NCBI RefSeq assembly: GCF_000482865.1
Contig: NZ_AXWW01000010.1
Coordinates: 124,001 to 188,000 of the forward strand
Source of the DNA: Actinokineospora inagensis DSM 44258
GTDB taxonomy: Bacteria > Actinomycetota > Actinomycetes > Mycobacteriales > Pseudonocardiaceae
DNA: 64,000 bases
Direction: 5' to 3'
Shown: piece by piece, positions 25,351-36,148 of the stretch
How the letters are laid out: every line of letters starts with the position of its first letter
How positions within the stretch are numbered: position 1 is the stretch's first letter
Notes under the pieces: generated by a model
Told to the model about the DNA's origin: nothing
What the model saw: the letters and a program-made list of their open reading frames with translations, nothing else
Database searches by the model: none
Translations under genes and position numbers: made by a program

Positions 25351-26312
25351 AGCCGAGCTGGCAGTGGGCGCTGACCCTGCTGCCCAGCTTCCCGCTGGTC
25401 CTGCTGGTGCTGCGGCTGTGGACGCTGGGCCACCAGGACGTGCCGACGATGCTGGTGCTGGTCCGGCACGTCAGCCCGCTCGGCCTGGTCGCGTCGCTGG
25501 TGATCTCGCTGGTCTGGGTGCCGCCGGTGGTGATCCTGACCGTGCGGATGGCGGGCGACCTGCTCGCGGCCAGCGGCGAGTGGGCGCGGCCGAAGCCGTC
25601 CTGGCTGGTGCGGCTGGCGGCTCGGCTGCCCGGCTGGGTCGTGCTGACCACCGGCATGTGGGCGGCGCTGAGCTGGGAGCTGCGGTTCCTGCCGACGCTG
25701 ACCGCGGTGCTGCTGGCGACCCTCGGCCTGGCCGCGCGGCGGCGGTACCCGGCGGGGCACCCGGTGGTGTTCCAGGTCGCCGTCCTGCTGCCGATCGTGC
25801 TGGGCGTGGTGGAACTGGCGGTCACCGGGCCCGCCATCGGGTCGGCGCTGGCGGCGGGCGAGGTGGTCACCGCGCTGCTGTTCGCGGTGCCGCCGGTGGT
25901 GTGCCCGCTGCTGGCCGGTCCGCTGCCGACCGGGGTCGCCCGCTTCGCGACGCACTGGCCCGCCACGGTCTGCGCGTTCGCGGCACCGATCGCGGTCGGC
26001 ACGATCTTCCTGCACACCCCGGTCCTGCCGTCGGTGGCGCTGGAGATAGGCAGCCCCACCGAGGTGGCCCGCGGCCGGTTGATCGACGTGGACAACCAGA
26101 TGACGCTGCTGCTCAACGACGCGGGCGATGTCCGGTTCATCCTCAACGACCTCGTCCACGCGACAACGTTGTGCCCCGACGCGGAACAGCTCCCGTACAG
26201 CGTGGTCACCGTGCACGGGTGGCAGGTCGAACGCCCGGCCCTGCGGTGGTTGCTGCCGTCCCGGTCGCCGCAGCCGGAACCCCAGCAGTGCGAGGGCAGG
26301 CTGCCCGGGTGA
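25236..26312 (+). CDS. Polytopic membrane protein overlapping the solute-binding protein gene
   Basis: As an independent gene this runs from GTG 25236 (GGAAGAGG upstream) for 358 residues and overlaps the previous ORF by 115 nt. A Ser-rich linker (SSESSQSSPSSSELKPS) precedes about seven hydrophobic helices (including LLPSFPLVLLVLRLW and VVFQVAVLLPIVLGVVELAV) and a soluble tail of about 100 residues with conserved-looking RLIDVDNQMTLLL. I do not recognise the family. Codon usage favours translation only from about 25305, suggesting fusion to the binding protein through a -1 shift or a missing base. If fused, this would be a receptor-like protein of about 710 residues. Confidence 0.6.
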   Translation: MAVADPGARPGQPDAGGAGPARTASSESSQSSPSSSELKPSWQWALTLLPSFPLVLLVLRLWTLGHQDVPTMLVLVRHVSPLGLVASLVISLVWVPPVVILTVRMAGDLLAASGEWARPKPSWLVRLAARLPGWVVLTTGMWAALSWELRFLPTLTAVLLATLGLAARRRYPAGHPVVFQVAVLLPIVLGVVELAVTGPAIGSALAAGEVVTALLFAVPPVVCPLLAGPLPTGVARFATHWPATVCAFAAPIAVGTIFLHTPVLPSVALEIGSPTEVARGRLIDVDNQMTLLLNDAGDVRFILNDLVHATTLCPDAEQLPYSVVTVHGWQVERPALRWLLPSRSPQPEPQQCEGRLPG

Positions 26313-26605
26313 GACCGGCGGTCCACTGAGGACCTCGTGTGGGAATGTTGGTCCACCCGAAATGGCGGACTAGCGGGAATCAGTCACAGGTTTCCTGGTG
26401 GTGAACCGGTTAAGCGGCTGTTAACAGACAAAATCCCCGGTATTGCCGGGAAATCTGCGAATGGCCGGGAACTTTTGGTTGCAGCTTTCCCGGTCTTGGT
26501 CCGCCATGCTCGAACGACGGGGTGCTCGCCGCGCGGCTTCCGGTGCCGGGAATTGCCGTCGCGGCGCCTGCCTGCCCCGCCCGACCAGCGATGAGAGGGA
26601 CCCGC
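26313..26605 (+). promoter_or_regulatory. Leader region upstream of cysC with inverted repeat
   Basis: No gene is seen in this 293-bp gap. CCGGGAAA (26446-26453) and TTTCCCGG (26486-26493) could pair across a 32-nt loop, and a second GGCCGGGAA copy lies in between. This may be a promoter/leader structure of the sulfate-related operon; it does not match a riboswitch I know. Confidence 0.3.
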
Positions 26606-27133
26606 ATGACCACGATCTGGCTCACCGGGCTGCCGAGTTCCGGGAAGACGACCCTGGCCAAGGCGCTCGCAGGCCATCTGCACCGGCCGACCCAGGTACT
26701 CGACGGCGACGAAGTGCGGCGCGAGTTGTTCCGCGAGTTGGGTTTCGACGAACAATCCCGCCGGGAGAACATCCGCCGGGTCGGCTGGATGGCCAGAATG
26801 GTGGGGCAGCACGGCGTGTTGGTGTTGGTACCGGTGATCGCGCCGTACCGGGACGCGCGGGCACAGGTGCGCGCCGCACACGAGGCGGTGGGCCAGCGGT
26901 TCGCCGAGGTGTACGTCGACGCGACGTTGTCCGCGTGCGTGGAACGGGATGTGAAAGGGCTCTACGCCCGGCGCACCAAGGGGATGACCGGGGTGGACGC
27001 GGTGTACGAGCCGCCACTCGAACCGGACCTGCACCTGCGCACCGACCGGTCGACGGTGGCCGAGTGCGTGGACTCGCTGGTCAACCTGGTCGCGGCGCTG
27101 GACCTGCGCGAGCTGAACGGGGCCGTCCGGTGA
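26606..27133 (+). CDS. cysC: Adenylylsulfate (APS) kinase
   Basis: Stand-alone APS kinase of 175 residues that phosphorylates adenosine 5'-phosphosulfate to PAPS, the universal sulfonate donor. P-loop GLPSSGKTT at residues 8-16, the DGDEVR motif binding APS, and the conserved FDEQSRRENIRRVGWMARM and later YARRTKGMTGVDAVYEPP blocks are all present. ATG 26606 follows AGAGGGA; the longer upstream frame is low-complexity. The next gene starts in its stop codon (GTGA). No ATP sulfurylase lies in the window, so the enzyme probably feeds a dedicated sulfation or sulfur branch with the neighbour. Confidence 0.93.
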   Translation: MTTIWLTGLPSSGKTTLAKALAGHLHRPTQVLDGDEVRRELFRELGFDEQSRRENIRRVGWMARMVGQHGVLVLVPVIAPYRDARAQVRAAHEAVGQRFAEVYVDATLSACVERDVKGLYARRTKGMTGVDAVYEPPLEPDLHLRTDRSTVAECVDSLVNLVAALDLRELNGAVR

Positions 27134-29031
27134 CCGCCGCCGTCGCCGTCATCGGGGCGGGCGCCAGCGGCACCCTCGTCGCCGCCAACCTGGCCAGACT
27201 CGCCGCCGAACTGGACGCTCCCGTGCTGGTGCACCTCGTCGAGCGATCGGGCACGGCCGGGCCGGGGATCGCGTACAGCACAACCGACAACCGCCACCTG
27301 ATGAACACGCCGGTCGGGAAGGTCAGCGCGTACACCGCGGACCCGGACCACTTGCTGCGGTGGACCAACGACACCCAACGGTCCGACTTCATCACCCGCG
27401 CCGAGTTCGGCCAGTACCTCCACGACACCCTGCACGAGGCGTTCGCCGGTTCCGTTGTCGCCCGGTTGTACGAGCACCACGACGACGCGGTGAGCGTGCG
27501 CGATCACGACGGCGGGGTCGAGGTCACCTTAGCCGGCGGCAAGGTTCTCCGGGTCGCCGCGGCGGTGTTGGCGTTGGGCAACTCGGTCACCGCGCGGACG
27601 CCCGCGGTCTTCACCCGCGCCGGGGACCGGTACCTGGACGCGCCGTGGCTCACCGGGGTGGACGCCGTGCGGCCCGGGGAATCGGTGCTGCTGCTGGGAA
27701 CTGGACTGTCCATGGTGGACATCGCGGCCACGTTGTCCGAACGCCCCGGCGTCACCGTGCACGCCTTGTCCCGCCACGGTTTGCTGCCCACCGCCCACCA
27801 GACGGCGTGTTCGCACGGCGGCCACCCGGAACTCATCGCCGCCGTCCTCGCCGAACGCGACCTCACCGGGCTGGTGCGCGCGTTCCGGGAGGCCGTTTCC
27901 GAGGCCCCGGACTGCTGGCGCGCGCTCGTCGACGCGTTGCGGCCGCACTCGTTCAAGATCTGGGAGCAGCTCGACCACCCCGACCGCGACCGCTTCCTCA
28001 CCCGGTTCGGCCGCTTCTGGGACGTCCACCGCCACCGGCTCCCCCCGGTCGTCGCGACCCGCCTGCACGACCTGATCGCCGCAGGCAGGCTGACCGTGAC
28101 CGCGGGCACCCCCACCGCCTGTGTCCCCGCGGCCGACGGGCTCGACGTCACCATCGGCCGCCCGCACGGCGTGGAACACCTGACGGTGGACCGAATCGTC
28201 AACTGCGCCGGTTTCGGCCGCGACGTCACCGCCGCCACCGACCCGCTGCTGCGCGACCTCGTCGCGCGCGGCGTCCTGGTCGCCGACCCGCTCCGCCTCG
28301 GCGTCCACACCGACCACATAGGACGGTTGATCGACCGGGCAGGCGCCGTCAGCCCCACGCTGAGCACCATCGGCCCACTCCGCCGCGGCACCCTGTTCGA
28401 AACCACCGCCATCCCGGAGATCCGCGACCAGGCGTCCGCCATCGCCGCCCACGTGCTGAGCACGGTCGCCACCACCTGCGTCTCCGTCACCGAGACCGCG
28501 GTGCCGTCCAGCCCCGGCGAACTCGTCTCCCTCGCCCTGCGCGCCGCCCGCGCCCCGGACCCGACCCGGGCGCTGACCGACCTCCAACGCACCATCGCCG
28601 CCCACCGGCACACCATCCTCCGTTGGCTCCCCGGCGCCGGAACCGACGAAACCCTCCTCTACGCGGGCCCCGACATCACCATCCTCCGCGTCGAAATCGC
28701 CCCGCACACCGCTTTCCCGCCGCACGACCACCAAATCCCGGCGTTCATGTCGGTCCTGCACGGCACCGAACACAACACCTACTACCGCCTCTCCCCCACC
28801 GGCCTCACCACAACCGCGCACACCCCAACCCCAGCGGGCGGCGTCATCGCCATGCCCCCGGACACCATCCACTCGGTCAGCAACCCCACCCACCCCCGCT
28901 CCACCGCCCTGCACATCTACCCCGGCGACCTGTTCGCCCTGTCCCGCACCATCTGGGACCTCGACACCGGCACCACCCACCCCTACACCGACGACAACTA
29001 CTTCGCCCTGGCCCGCCCATTCACCCTGTAG
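27130..29031 (+). CDS. Fusion of FAD/NAD(P)-binding protein and cysteine-dioxygenase-like cupin
   Basis: Protein of 633 residues with two modules. Residues 1 to about 480 form an FAD/NAD(P)-binding domain of the HI0933/NAD_binding_9 type: GAGASG at 9-14, RSGTAGPGIAYSTTD, and a second dinucleotide site near LLLGTGLSMVD. Residues from about 505 form a cupin resembling cysteine dioxygenase: candidate iron ligands His532 and His534 (PPHDHQ), Glu547 (HGTEH) and His581 (DTIHSV). GTG 27130 overlaps the cysC stop by 4 nt. Coupling to APS kinase points to sulfur metabolism, for example oxidation or sulfonation of a thiol/amino acid; the actual reaction is unknown. The fusion itself is unusual. Confidence 0.8.
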   Translation: MTAAVAVIGAGASGTLVAANLARLAAELDAPVLVHLVERSGTAGPGIAYSTTDNRHLMNTPVGKVSAYTADPDHLLRWTNDTQRSDFITRAEFGQYLHDTLHEAFAGSVVARLYEHHDDAVSVRDHDGGVEVTLAGGKVLRVAAAVLALGNSVTARTPAVFTRAGDRYLDAPWLTGVDAVRPGESVLLLGTGLSMVDIAATLSERPGVTVHALSRHGLLPTAHQTACSHGGHPELIAAVLAERDLTGLVRAFREAVSEAPDCWRALVDALRPHSFKIWEQLDHPDRDRFLTRFGRFWDVHRHRLPPVVATRLHDLIAAGRLTVTAGTPTACVPAADGLDVTIGRPHGVEHLTVDRIVNCAGFGRDVTAATDPLLRDLVARGVLVADPLRLGVHTDHIGRLIDRAGAVSPTLSTIGPLRRGTLFETTAIPEIRDQASAIAAHVLSTVATTCVSVTETAVPSSPGELVSLALRAARAPDPTRALTDLQRTIAAHRHTILRWLPGAGTDETLLYAGPDITILRVEIAPHTAFPPHDHQIPAFMSVLHGTEHNTYYRLSPTGLTTTAHTPTPAGGVIAMPPDTIHSVSNPTHPRSTALHIYPGDLFALSRTIWDLDTGTTHPYTDDNYFALARPFTL

Positions 29032-29086
29032 CCCTCGCATGGACGGCGAGACGGACAGGCTTGCCGCCACGTGATCAGCACCCGAA

Positions 29087-29132
29087 ACACCGCAGGCCCG
29101 GCTCACCAGGAGGTGGGCCGGGCCTGCGGTGT
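29087..29132. terminator. Bidirectional terminator between cupin fusion and katG
   Basis: Long inverted repeat ACACCGCAGGCCCGG / CCGGGCCTGCGGTGT with partial pairing continued inward around an AGGA loop. It lies between two convergent genes and can serve both. Confidence 0.8.
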
Positions 29133-29140
29133 GACTGGCG

Positions 29141-31827
<2,687 letters not shown>

Positions 31828-31837
31828 GGTGAGGCTT

Positions 31838-31866
31838 CTCCATGTTCTGGAATTAGTCAAGTTAAC
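31838..31866 (-). promoter_or_regulatory. Predicted FurA operator/promoter
   Basis: Read on the minus strand, TTGACTAATTCCAGAACA is immediately upstream of furA. It closely resembles the AT-rich TTGACT-ATTCCAGAA motif I recall for mycobacterial and streptomycete furA operators, with TTGACT also able to act as a -35 box. Confidence 0.65.
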
Positions 31867-31975
31867 GATGGGTGGGGGTGGGGTGTGAGGGGTCTCTGGG
31901 CCTCGCTGCGCTCGGGGGTCGGCCTGGTCGCCTGGCGGCGACGCCGGCCGCGGGCGCCAGATTAAAGCTGGGGTG

Positions 31976-32121
31976 CCCGTTGTGGTGAAGTTGTTTTGTT
32001 TGGGGCCCCTAGCGGTGGCCTGGGTAAGGCTAAAAGGCGGGGCCACTGGAAAGCGTGGCCTTACCCGCCAGCCGGCTTAAGCCACCGCTCCCCCCAAACA
32101 AAACAACTCCACCACAACGGG
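31976..32121. repeat. 146-bp imperfect palindrome (possible REP/MITE-like element)
   Basis: The outer arms CCCGTTGTGGTGAAGTTGTT (31976 onward) and their complement ending at 32121 pair with one mismatch through TTTGTTTGGGG. The complementarity continues through AGCGGTGGC / GCCACCGCT and GGGTAAGG / CCTTACCC to a central GGGGCCAC...GTGGCC hairpin. T-rich tracts inside are atypical for the genome. No ORF is supported within it. A non-autonomous mobile or REP-type element is plausible. Confidence 0.7.
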
Positions 32122-32159
32122 CGGTTGGTATCGGCGGCTTTCGAGGCGCGCGGGGTGGG

Positions 32160-32405
32160 CTGGCGGCCTTCGTCGGTGAGGTGTGGGTTTTTGGGTGTGC
32201 GGTGTGGGTATGGGGCTTCGTCGATATGGGGTGGTCTTTTTTTGGGGGAGGTGTGGGAGTGGGGCTTCGTCGATTTCAGGTGGTTTCGAGGCGCGTGGGG
32301 TGGGAGTGGGGCTCGTCGATTTCGGGTGGGTTTTGGGTGGGTTTGGGGGGTGCGTGGGGTGGGCTGGCGGCGTTGTCGGTATGGGTGGGTTTGGGGCGCG
32401 GGGGG
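32160..32405. repeat. G-rich degenerate tandem repeats in a gene-free stretch
   Basis: Units built on GTGGGAGTGGGGCTTCGTCGAT recur at about 32202, 32251 and 32301, spaced 49-50 bp, interleaved with GGCGCG(C/T)GGGGTGGG. The plus strand has many runs of three or more G. No gene is seen from 31828 to 32405 apart from the furA operator and palindrome listed separately. Confidence 0.6.
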
Positions 32406-33806
32406 TTAGCAGGTGGTGTCTTGGAAGGGGGTGCCGTTGGTGAGGTAGGTGGTGACGGCGGTGTTGCCGCAGGGGTTGCCGTTGGTGAGGTAGGAGCCGT
32501 GGCCGCCGGAGTTTACGGAGATCATTCGGGCTCGGTGGCCTAGGGCGGCGCGCATTTTCAGGGCGGCGGGGTAGGGGGTGGCGGGGTCGCGGCGGTTTTG
32601 GACCATGAGGATGTTTTCGGGGCCGTGCGACGAGATTGTGATGGGGGTTTCGCTGGGGTAGGGCCAGAAGGTGCAGGGCCAGATGTTGGCGGGCATTCCG
32701 GCGGTCAGCGGGAATGCCTGGCGGTTTTCGGCGACGGCTTGGGGGTATTGGTAGACGGTGTGCGGCCAGGGGACGTCGTTGCAGGCGGTGGCGACGGCGG
32801 TGGCGAGGATGTTTTGGTAGGTGGCGGGTGGGGGTGCCGGGAGGGGGGGGACGGGGCCGCCCTGGAGGGTTTGGGCGAGGAGGGGGAAGGTGGCGTCGCT
32901 GTAGAGGGAGTTGAGCATGATGGCTCGGAGGGCGGCGCCGGTGAGGTCGGGGCGGGGGGTGTGGTCGAGGTCGTCGGCGGTGGTGAGGTAGCGGGTGGTT
33001 ACGGCGTCGGGGGTGGTGCCGAGGCCGTAGGTGTCGTTGCGTAGGGCGGCCCAGGTGGCGAAGTCGGGGAAGCGGTCGGTGGCGCCGGTGGCGAAGTTCT
33101 GGATCCAGCCGCGTTCGGCGGTGGTGGGGTCGTTGCTGCTGTCGAGGATGACGCGGTCGGTGCGGTTGGGGAACAGGGTGGCGTAAACGGCGCCGACGTA
33201 GGTGCCGTAGGAGACGGCCCAGTAGGAGATCTTCCGCTCGCCCAGGGCCTGGCGGATTCGGTCGATGTCCTGGGTTTCGACGCGGGTGCTGATGTGGCGC
33301 ATCAGGTCGCCGCCGTTGTGCGCGCAGGCTTGGGCGACGCGTTGGGCTTTGGCGATGTTCCCGGTGATGTCACCGTCGGCTCCTGGCCACGGAAGGAGTC
33401 CGAGCGGGTCGGCGTCGGGGCCGGAAATGTCGCAACTGACCGGTGCGCTGCGGCCGGTGCCGCGCGGGTCGAAACCGATGATGTCGTAGCGGTCGCGGAC
33501 TTCCTGCGGGAGCCGCGCGCCGAGGACGCTCGGGCGGTCCAAGCCGGAATTGCCGGGGCCGCCGGGGATCAGCAGGAGCACGCCCCGCCTGAGTCCGGGT
33601 TTGGCGGTCTGGATTCGGGAGACGGCGATCGAAATCCGTGGTCCCGCCGGCTTCTGGTAGTCGACGGGCACCTCGACGCCCGCGCATTCCTCTTGTGGGA
33701 TGCCCGCGCAGGGCGCCCAGGTCAGGTTGTTCGGGTGGGCCTCGGCGGCGGGTACGAACACGGCGGTCGCCGCCACCATGATGGCTGCGATGAGTTTTCC
33801 CCTCAT
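32406..33806 (-). CDS. Secreted alpha/beta hydrolase, TAP-type (tripeptidyl aminopeptidase-like)
   Basis: Exported protein of 466 residues with a signal peptide (about 1-23, ending AEA-HP). The oxyanion/core segments are LLLIPGGPGNSG and GFDPRGTGRS; the nucleophile Ser is in AVSYGTYVGAVYA. The C-terminal TAP-like domain holds the catalytic Asp region RDPATPYPAA and His in NSGGHGSY. Relatives release N-terminal tripeptides or hydrolyse peptides outside the cell. ATG 33806 was chosen because it starts the signal peptide (MRGKLIAAIM). Confidence 0.86.
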   Translation of the reverse strand: MRGKLIAAIMVAATAVFVPAAEAHPNNLTWAPCAGIPQEECAGVEVPVDYQKPAGPRISIAVSRIQTAKPGLRRGVLLLIPGGPGNSGLDRPSVLGARLPQEVRDRYDIIGFDPRGTGRSAPVSCDISGPDADPLGLLPWPGADGDITGNIAKAQRVAQACAHNGGDLMRHISTRVETQDIDRIRQALGERKISYWAVSYGTYVGAVYATLFPNRTDRVILDSSNDPTTAERGWIQNFATGATDRFPDFATWAALRNDTYGLGTTPDAVTTRYLTTADDLDHTPRPDLTGAALRAIMLNSLYSDATFPLLAQTLQGGPVPPLPAPPPATYQNILATAVATACNDVPWPHTVYQYPQAVAENRQAFPLTAGMPANIWPCTFWPYPSETPITISSHGPENILMVQNRRDPATPYPAALKMRAALGHRARMISVNSGGHGSYLTNGNPCGNTAVTTYLTNGTPFQDTTC

Positions 33807-34030
33807 ACGGCAAGGATTTCGTCGCGGGCGGGCGCGGTCCATCCGGCCAGCCGGTCGAGCGGCGGTGGGGCAGACCCCACCGGGCCGGGAAAGCGCCCGC
33901 CCGTTACGTCCGGTTGACCGGTCCTGTTAATCCGCGCTTCGCCCGGAGTTCCGCTCGCACGCGCCCGGGGGATCGGGTTCGACGCCCATACTGCCCAACG
34001 ACCACCGACCCCGGGTAGCGCGGAGTGATC

Positions 34031-36043
34031 ATGACGGACGTGAACCGCAGGCGTTTCCTCCAAGTGGCGGGCGGTACCGCGGCGGGCTCGTTGCTCTCCG
34101 CGAGCATCGCGCGGGCGGCGGAGATCCCGGCGTCCCGGCGGACCGGGACGCTGCGCGACATCGAGCACGTTGTCGTGCTGATGCAGGAGAACCGGTCGTT
34201 CGACCACTACTTCGGCACGATGCGCGGCGTTCGCGGATTCGGTGACCCGCGTCCGGTTTCCCGCCCTGACGGCAAACCCGTGTGGTACCAGTCGAATGGC
34301 GTCCGGGACCTGCTGCCGTTCCGCCCCGACGCGGACAACCTGGGGCTGGCGTTCATCCAGGACCTGCCGCACGGCTGGAACGACACGCACGCGGCCTGGA
34401 ACGGCGGCGCATACGACAAGTGGGTGCCCGCCAAGGGTTCCACGACGATGGCGTACCTCACCAGAGACGACATCCCGTTCCACTACGCCCTGGCCGACGC
34501 GTTCACCGTCTGCGACGCGTACCACTGCTCGTTCATGGGTTCCACCGACCCGAACCGGTACTACATGTGGACCGGTCACACCGGCAACGACGGCACCGGC
34601 GGCGGCCCTGTCCTCGGCAACGACGAGAAGGGCTACTCCTGGACCACGTACCCGGAGCGCCTGGAGAAGGCCGGGGTGTCCTGGAAGGTCTACCAGGACA
34701 TCGGCGACGGCCTCGACGCGAACGGTTCGTGGGGCTGGATCAACGACGCCTACCGCGGCAACTACGGCGACAACTCGCTGCTGTACTTCACCGCCTACCA
34801 GAACGCCAAGCCCGGCGACCCGCTGTACGACAAGGCCCGCACCGGCACCAACGCCAAGGCGGGCGACGGTTTCTTCGACGTCCTCAAGGCCGACGTCAAG
34901 GCGGGCAAGCTGCCGCAGGTCTCCTGGATCGTCGCGCCGGAGGCGTTCTGCGAGCACCCGAACTGGCCGGTGAACTACGGCGCCTGGTACATCGCGCAGG
35001 TGCTCAACGCGCTCACCGCCAACCCCGAGGTGTGGAGCAAGACCGCGCTGTTCATCACCTACGACGAGAACGACGGCTTCTTCGACCACATCGTGCCGCC
35101 GTACGCCACCGCCGACAAGTCCACTGTAGACACCACGGGTGAGATCTTCGCGGGCTCGGCGAAGAACCCGGCGGGACCGTACGGCTTGGGGCAGCGTGTG
35201 CCGATGCTGGTGGTCTCGCCGTGGAGCAAGGGCGGTTTCGTCTGCTCCGAGGTGTTCGACCACACGTCGATCGTCCGGTTCATGGAGCGCCGCTTCGGCG
35301 TGCACGAGCCGAACATCTCACCGTGGCGCCGGTCGGTCTGCGGCGACCTCACCTCGGCGTTCGACTTCTCCCGCACCGACACCAAAGTGCCCGCGCTGCC
35401 GGACACCGCCGGTTACCTGCCGCCGGACAACAAGCGCCACCCGGACTACGTGCCCGCGGTGCCCGCGAACCCGTCGCTTCCCAAGCAGGAACGCGGTTTG
35501 CGGCCCGCTCGGCCCCTGCCCTACAACTTGTCCGTCGACGCCGTCGCGGCCGCGGACCACCTGGCACTCTCGTTCGCCAACCACGGTCACGCGGGGGCGA
35601 CGTTCCACGTGACCTCGGCGGGGGCGCCCACGACATACACCGTCGAGGCCGGTCGCTCGTTGGCCGGTGTTGTTGCGGTGTCCGGAAAGTACGACGTCGC
35701 GGTGCACGGGCCCAACGGGTTCCTGCGCCAGTTCGGCGGAAACGGCGTCGGCGCGGAGGTCACGGCCGTCCACGACCACGACGACGTGCGGCTCGTGCTG
35801 AGCAACCCGGGCCGGACGACGGTCCGGCTGACCGTCGCGAGTGCGTACGGGCACTGCCCGCGCACGACCCACGTGCTGCGGCCGGGCGCCCGGGTCGTCG
35901 AGACGGTCGACACCCGGTCCGGGAACAACTGGTACGACATCACGGTCACGGCGGACAACAACACCGACTTCCACCGTCGTCTCGCCGGTCACGTGGAGAC
36001 GGGCCGCGCGGGCACCAGCGACCCCGGCATCGCCACGGTCTGA
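34031..36043 (+). CDS. Tat-secreted phospholipase C (phosphoesterase family)
   Basis: Exported phospholipase C of 670 residues. The Tat signal NRRRFLQVAGG is at the N-terminus. The alkaline-phosphatase-like catalytic domain begins HVVVLMQENRSFDHYFGTM and contains FITYDENDGFFDHIVPP and GLGQRVPMLVVSPWS. Two C-terminal DUF756 beta domains (about 470-660) are typical of bacterial phosphocholine-hydrolysing PLCs. The start is ATG 34031 (GGAG at 34022-34025); an in-frame GTG lies at 34025. It hydrolyses phospholipids outside the cell, releasing phosphate or diglyceride, and is often induced by phosphate limitation; no Pho box was searched for. Confidence 0.92.
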   Translation: MTDVNRRRFLQVAGGTAAGSLLSASIARAAEIPASRRTGTLRDIEHVVVLMQENRSFDHYFGTMRGVRGFGDPRPVSRPDGKPVWYQSNGVRDLLPFRPDADNLGLAFIQDLPHGWNDTHAAWNGGAYDKWVPAKGSTTMAYLTRDDIPFHYALADAFTVCDAYHCSFMGSTDPNRYYMWTGHTGNDGTGGGPVLGNDEKGYSWTTYPERLEKAGVSWKVYQDIGDGLDANGSWGWINDAYRGNYGDNSLLYFTAYQNAKPGDPLYDKARTGTNAKAGDGFFDVLKADVKAGKLPQVSWIVAPEAFCEHPNWPVNYGAWYIAQVLNALTANPEVWSKTALFITYDENDGFFDHIVPPYATADKSTVDTTGEIFAGSAKNPAGPYGLGQRVPMLVVSPWSKGGFVCSEVFDHTSIVRFMERRFGVHEPNISPWRRSVCGDLTSAFDFSRTDTKVPALPDTAGYLPPDNKRHPDYVPAVPANPSLPKQERGLRPARPLPYNLSVDAVAAADHLALSFANHGHAGATFHVTSAGAPTTYTVEAGRSLAGVVAVSGKYDVAVHGPNGFLRQFGGNGVGAEVTAVHDHDDVRLVLSNPGRTTVRLTVASAYGHCPRTTHVLRPGARVVETVDTRSGNNWYDITVTADNNTDFHRRLAGHVETGRAGTSDPGIATV

Positions 36044-36054
36044 CCCCCCGGACC

Positions 36055-36147
36055 GGCCGCGGCCCGGGTTGCCGCCTCCACACCCCGGGCCGTGGCCACC
36101 TGGAAACGCCGACGGCCGACCCCCGCCAGGGTCGGCCGTCGGCGTTT
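36055..36147. terminator. Two adjacent hairpins between convergent plc and cbtA
   Basis: Hairpin 1: GGCCGCGGCCCGGG (36055-36068) with CCCGGGCCGTGGCC (36084-36097). Hairpin 2: a perfect 19-bp stem, 36104-36122 with 36129-36147, flanked by AAA and TTT, so it can terminate transcription from either side. Confidence 0.88.
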
Positions 36148-36148
36148 G

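Noticed and set aside
32160-32405. Tandem G-rich repeats as a possible CRISPR array
   Set aside because: Repeats are degenerate, spacers are not unique sequences of constant length, and no cas gene is nearby.
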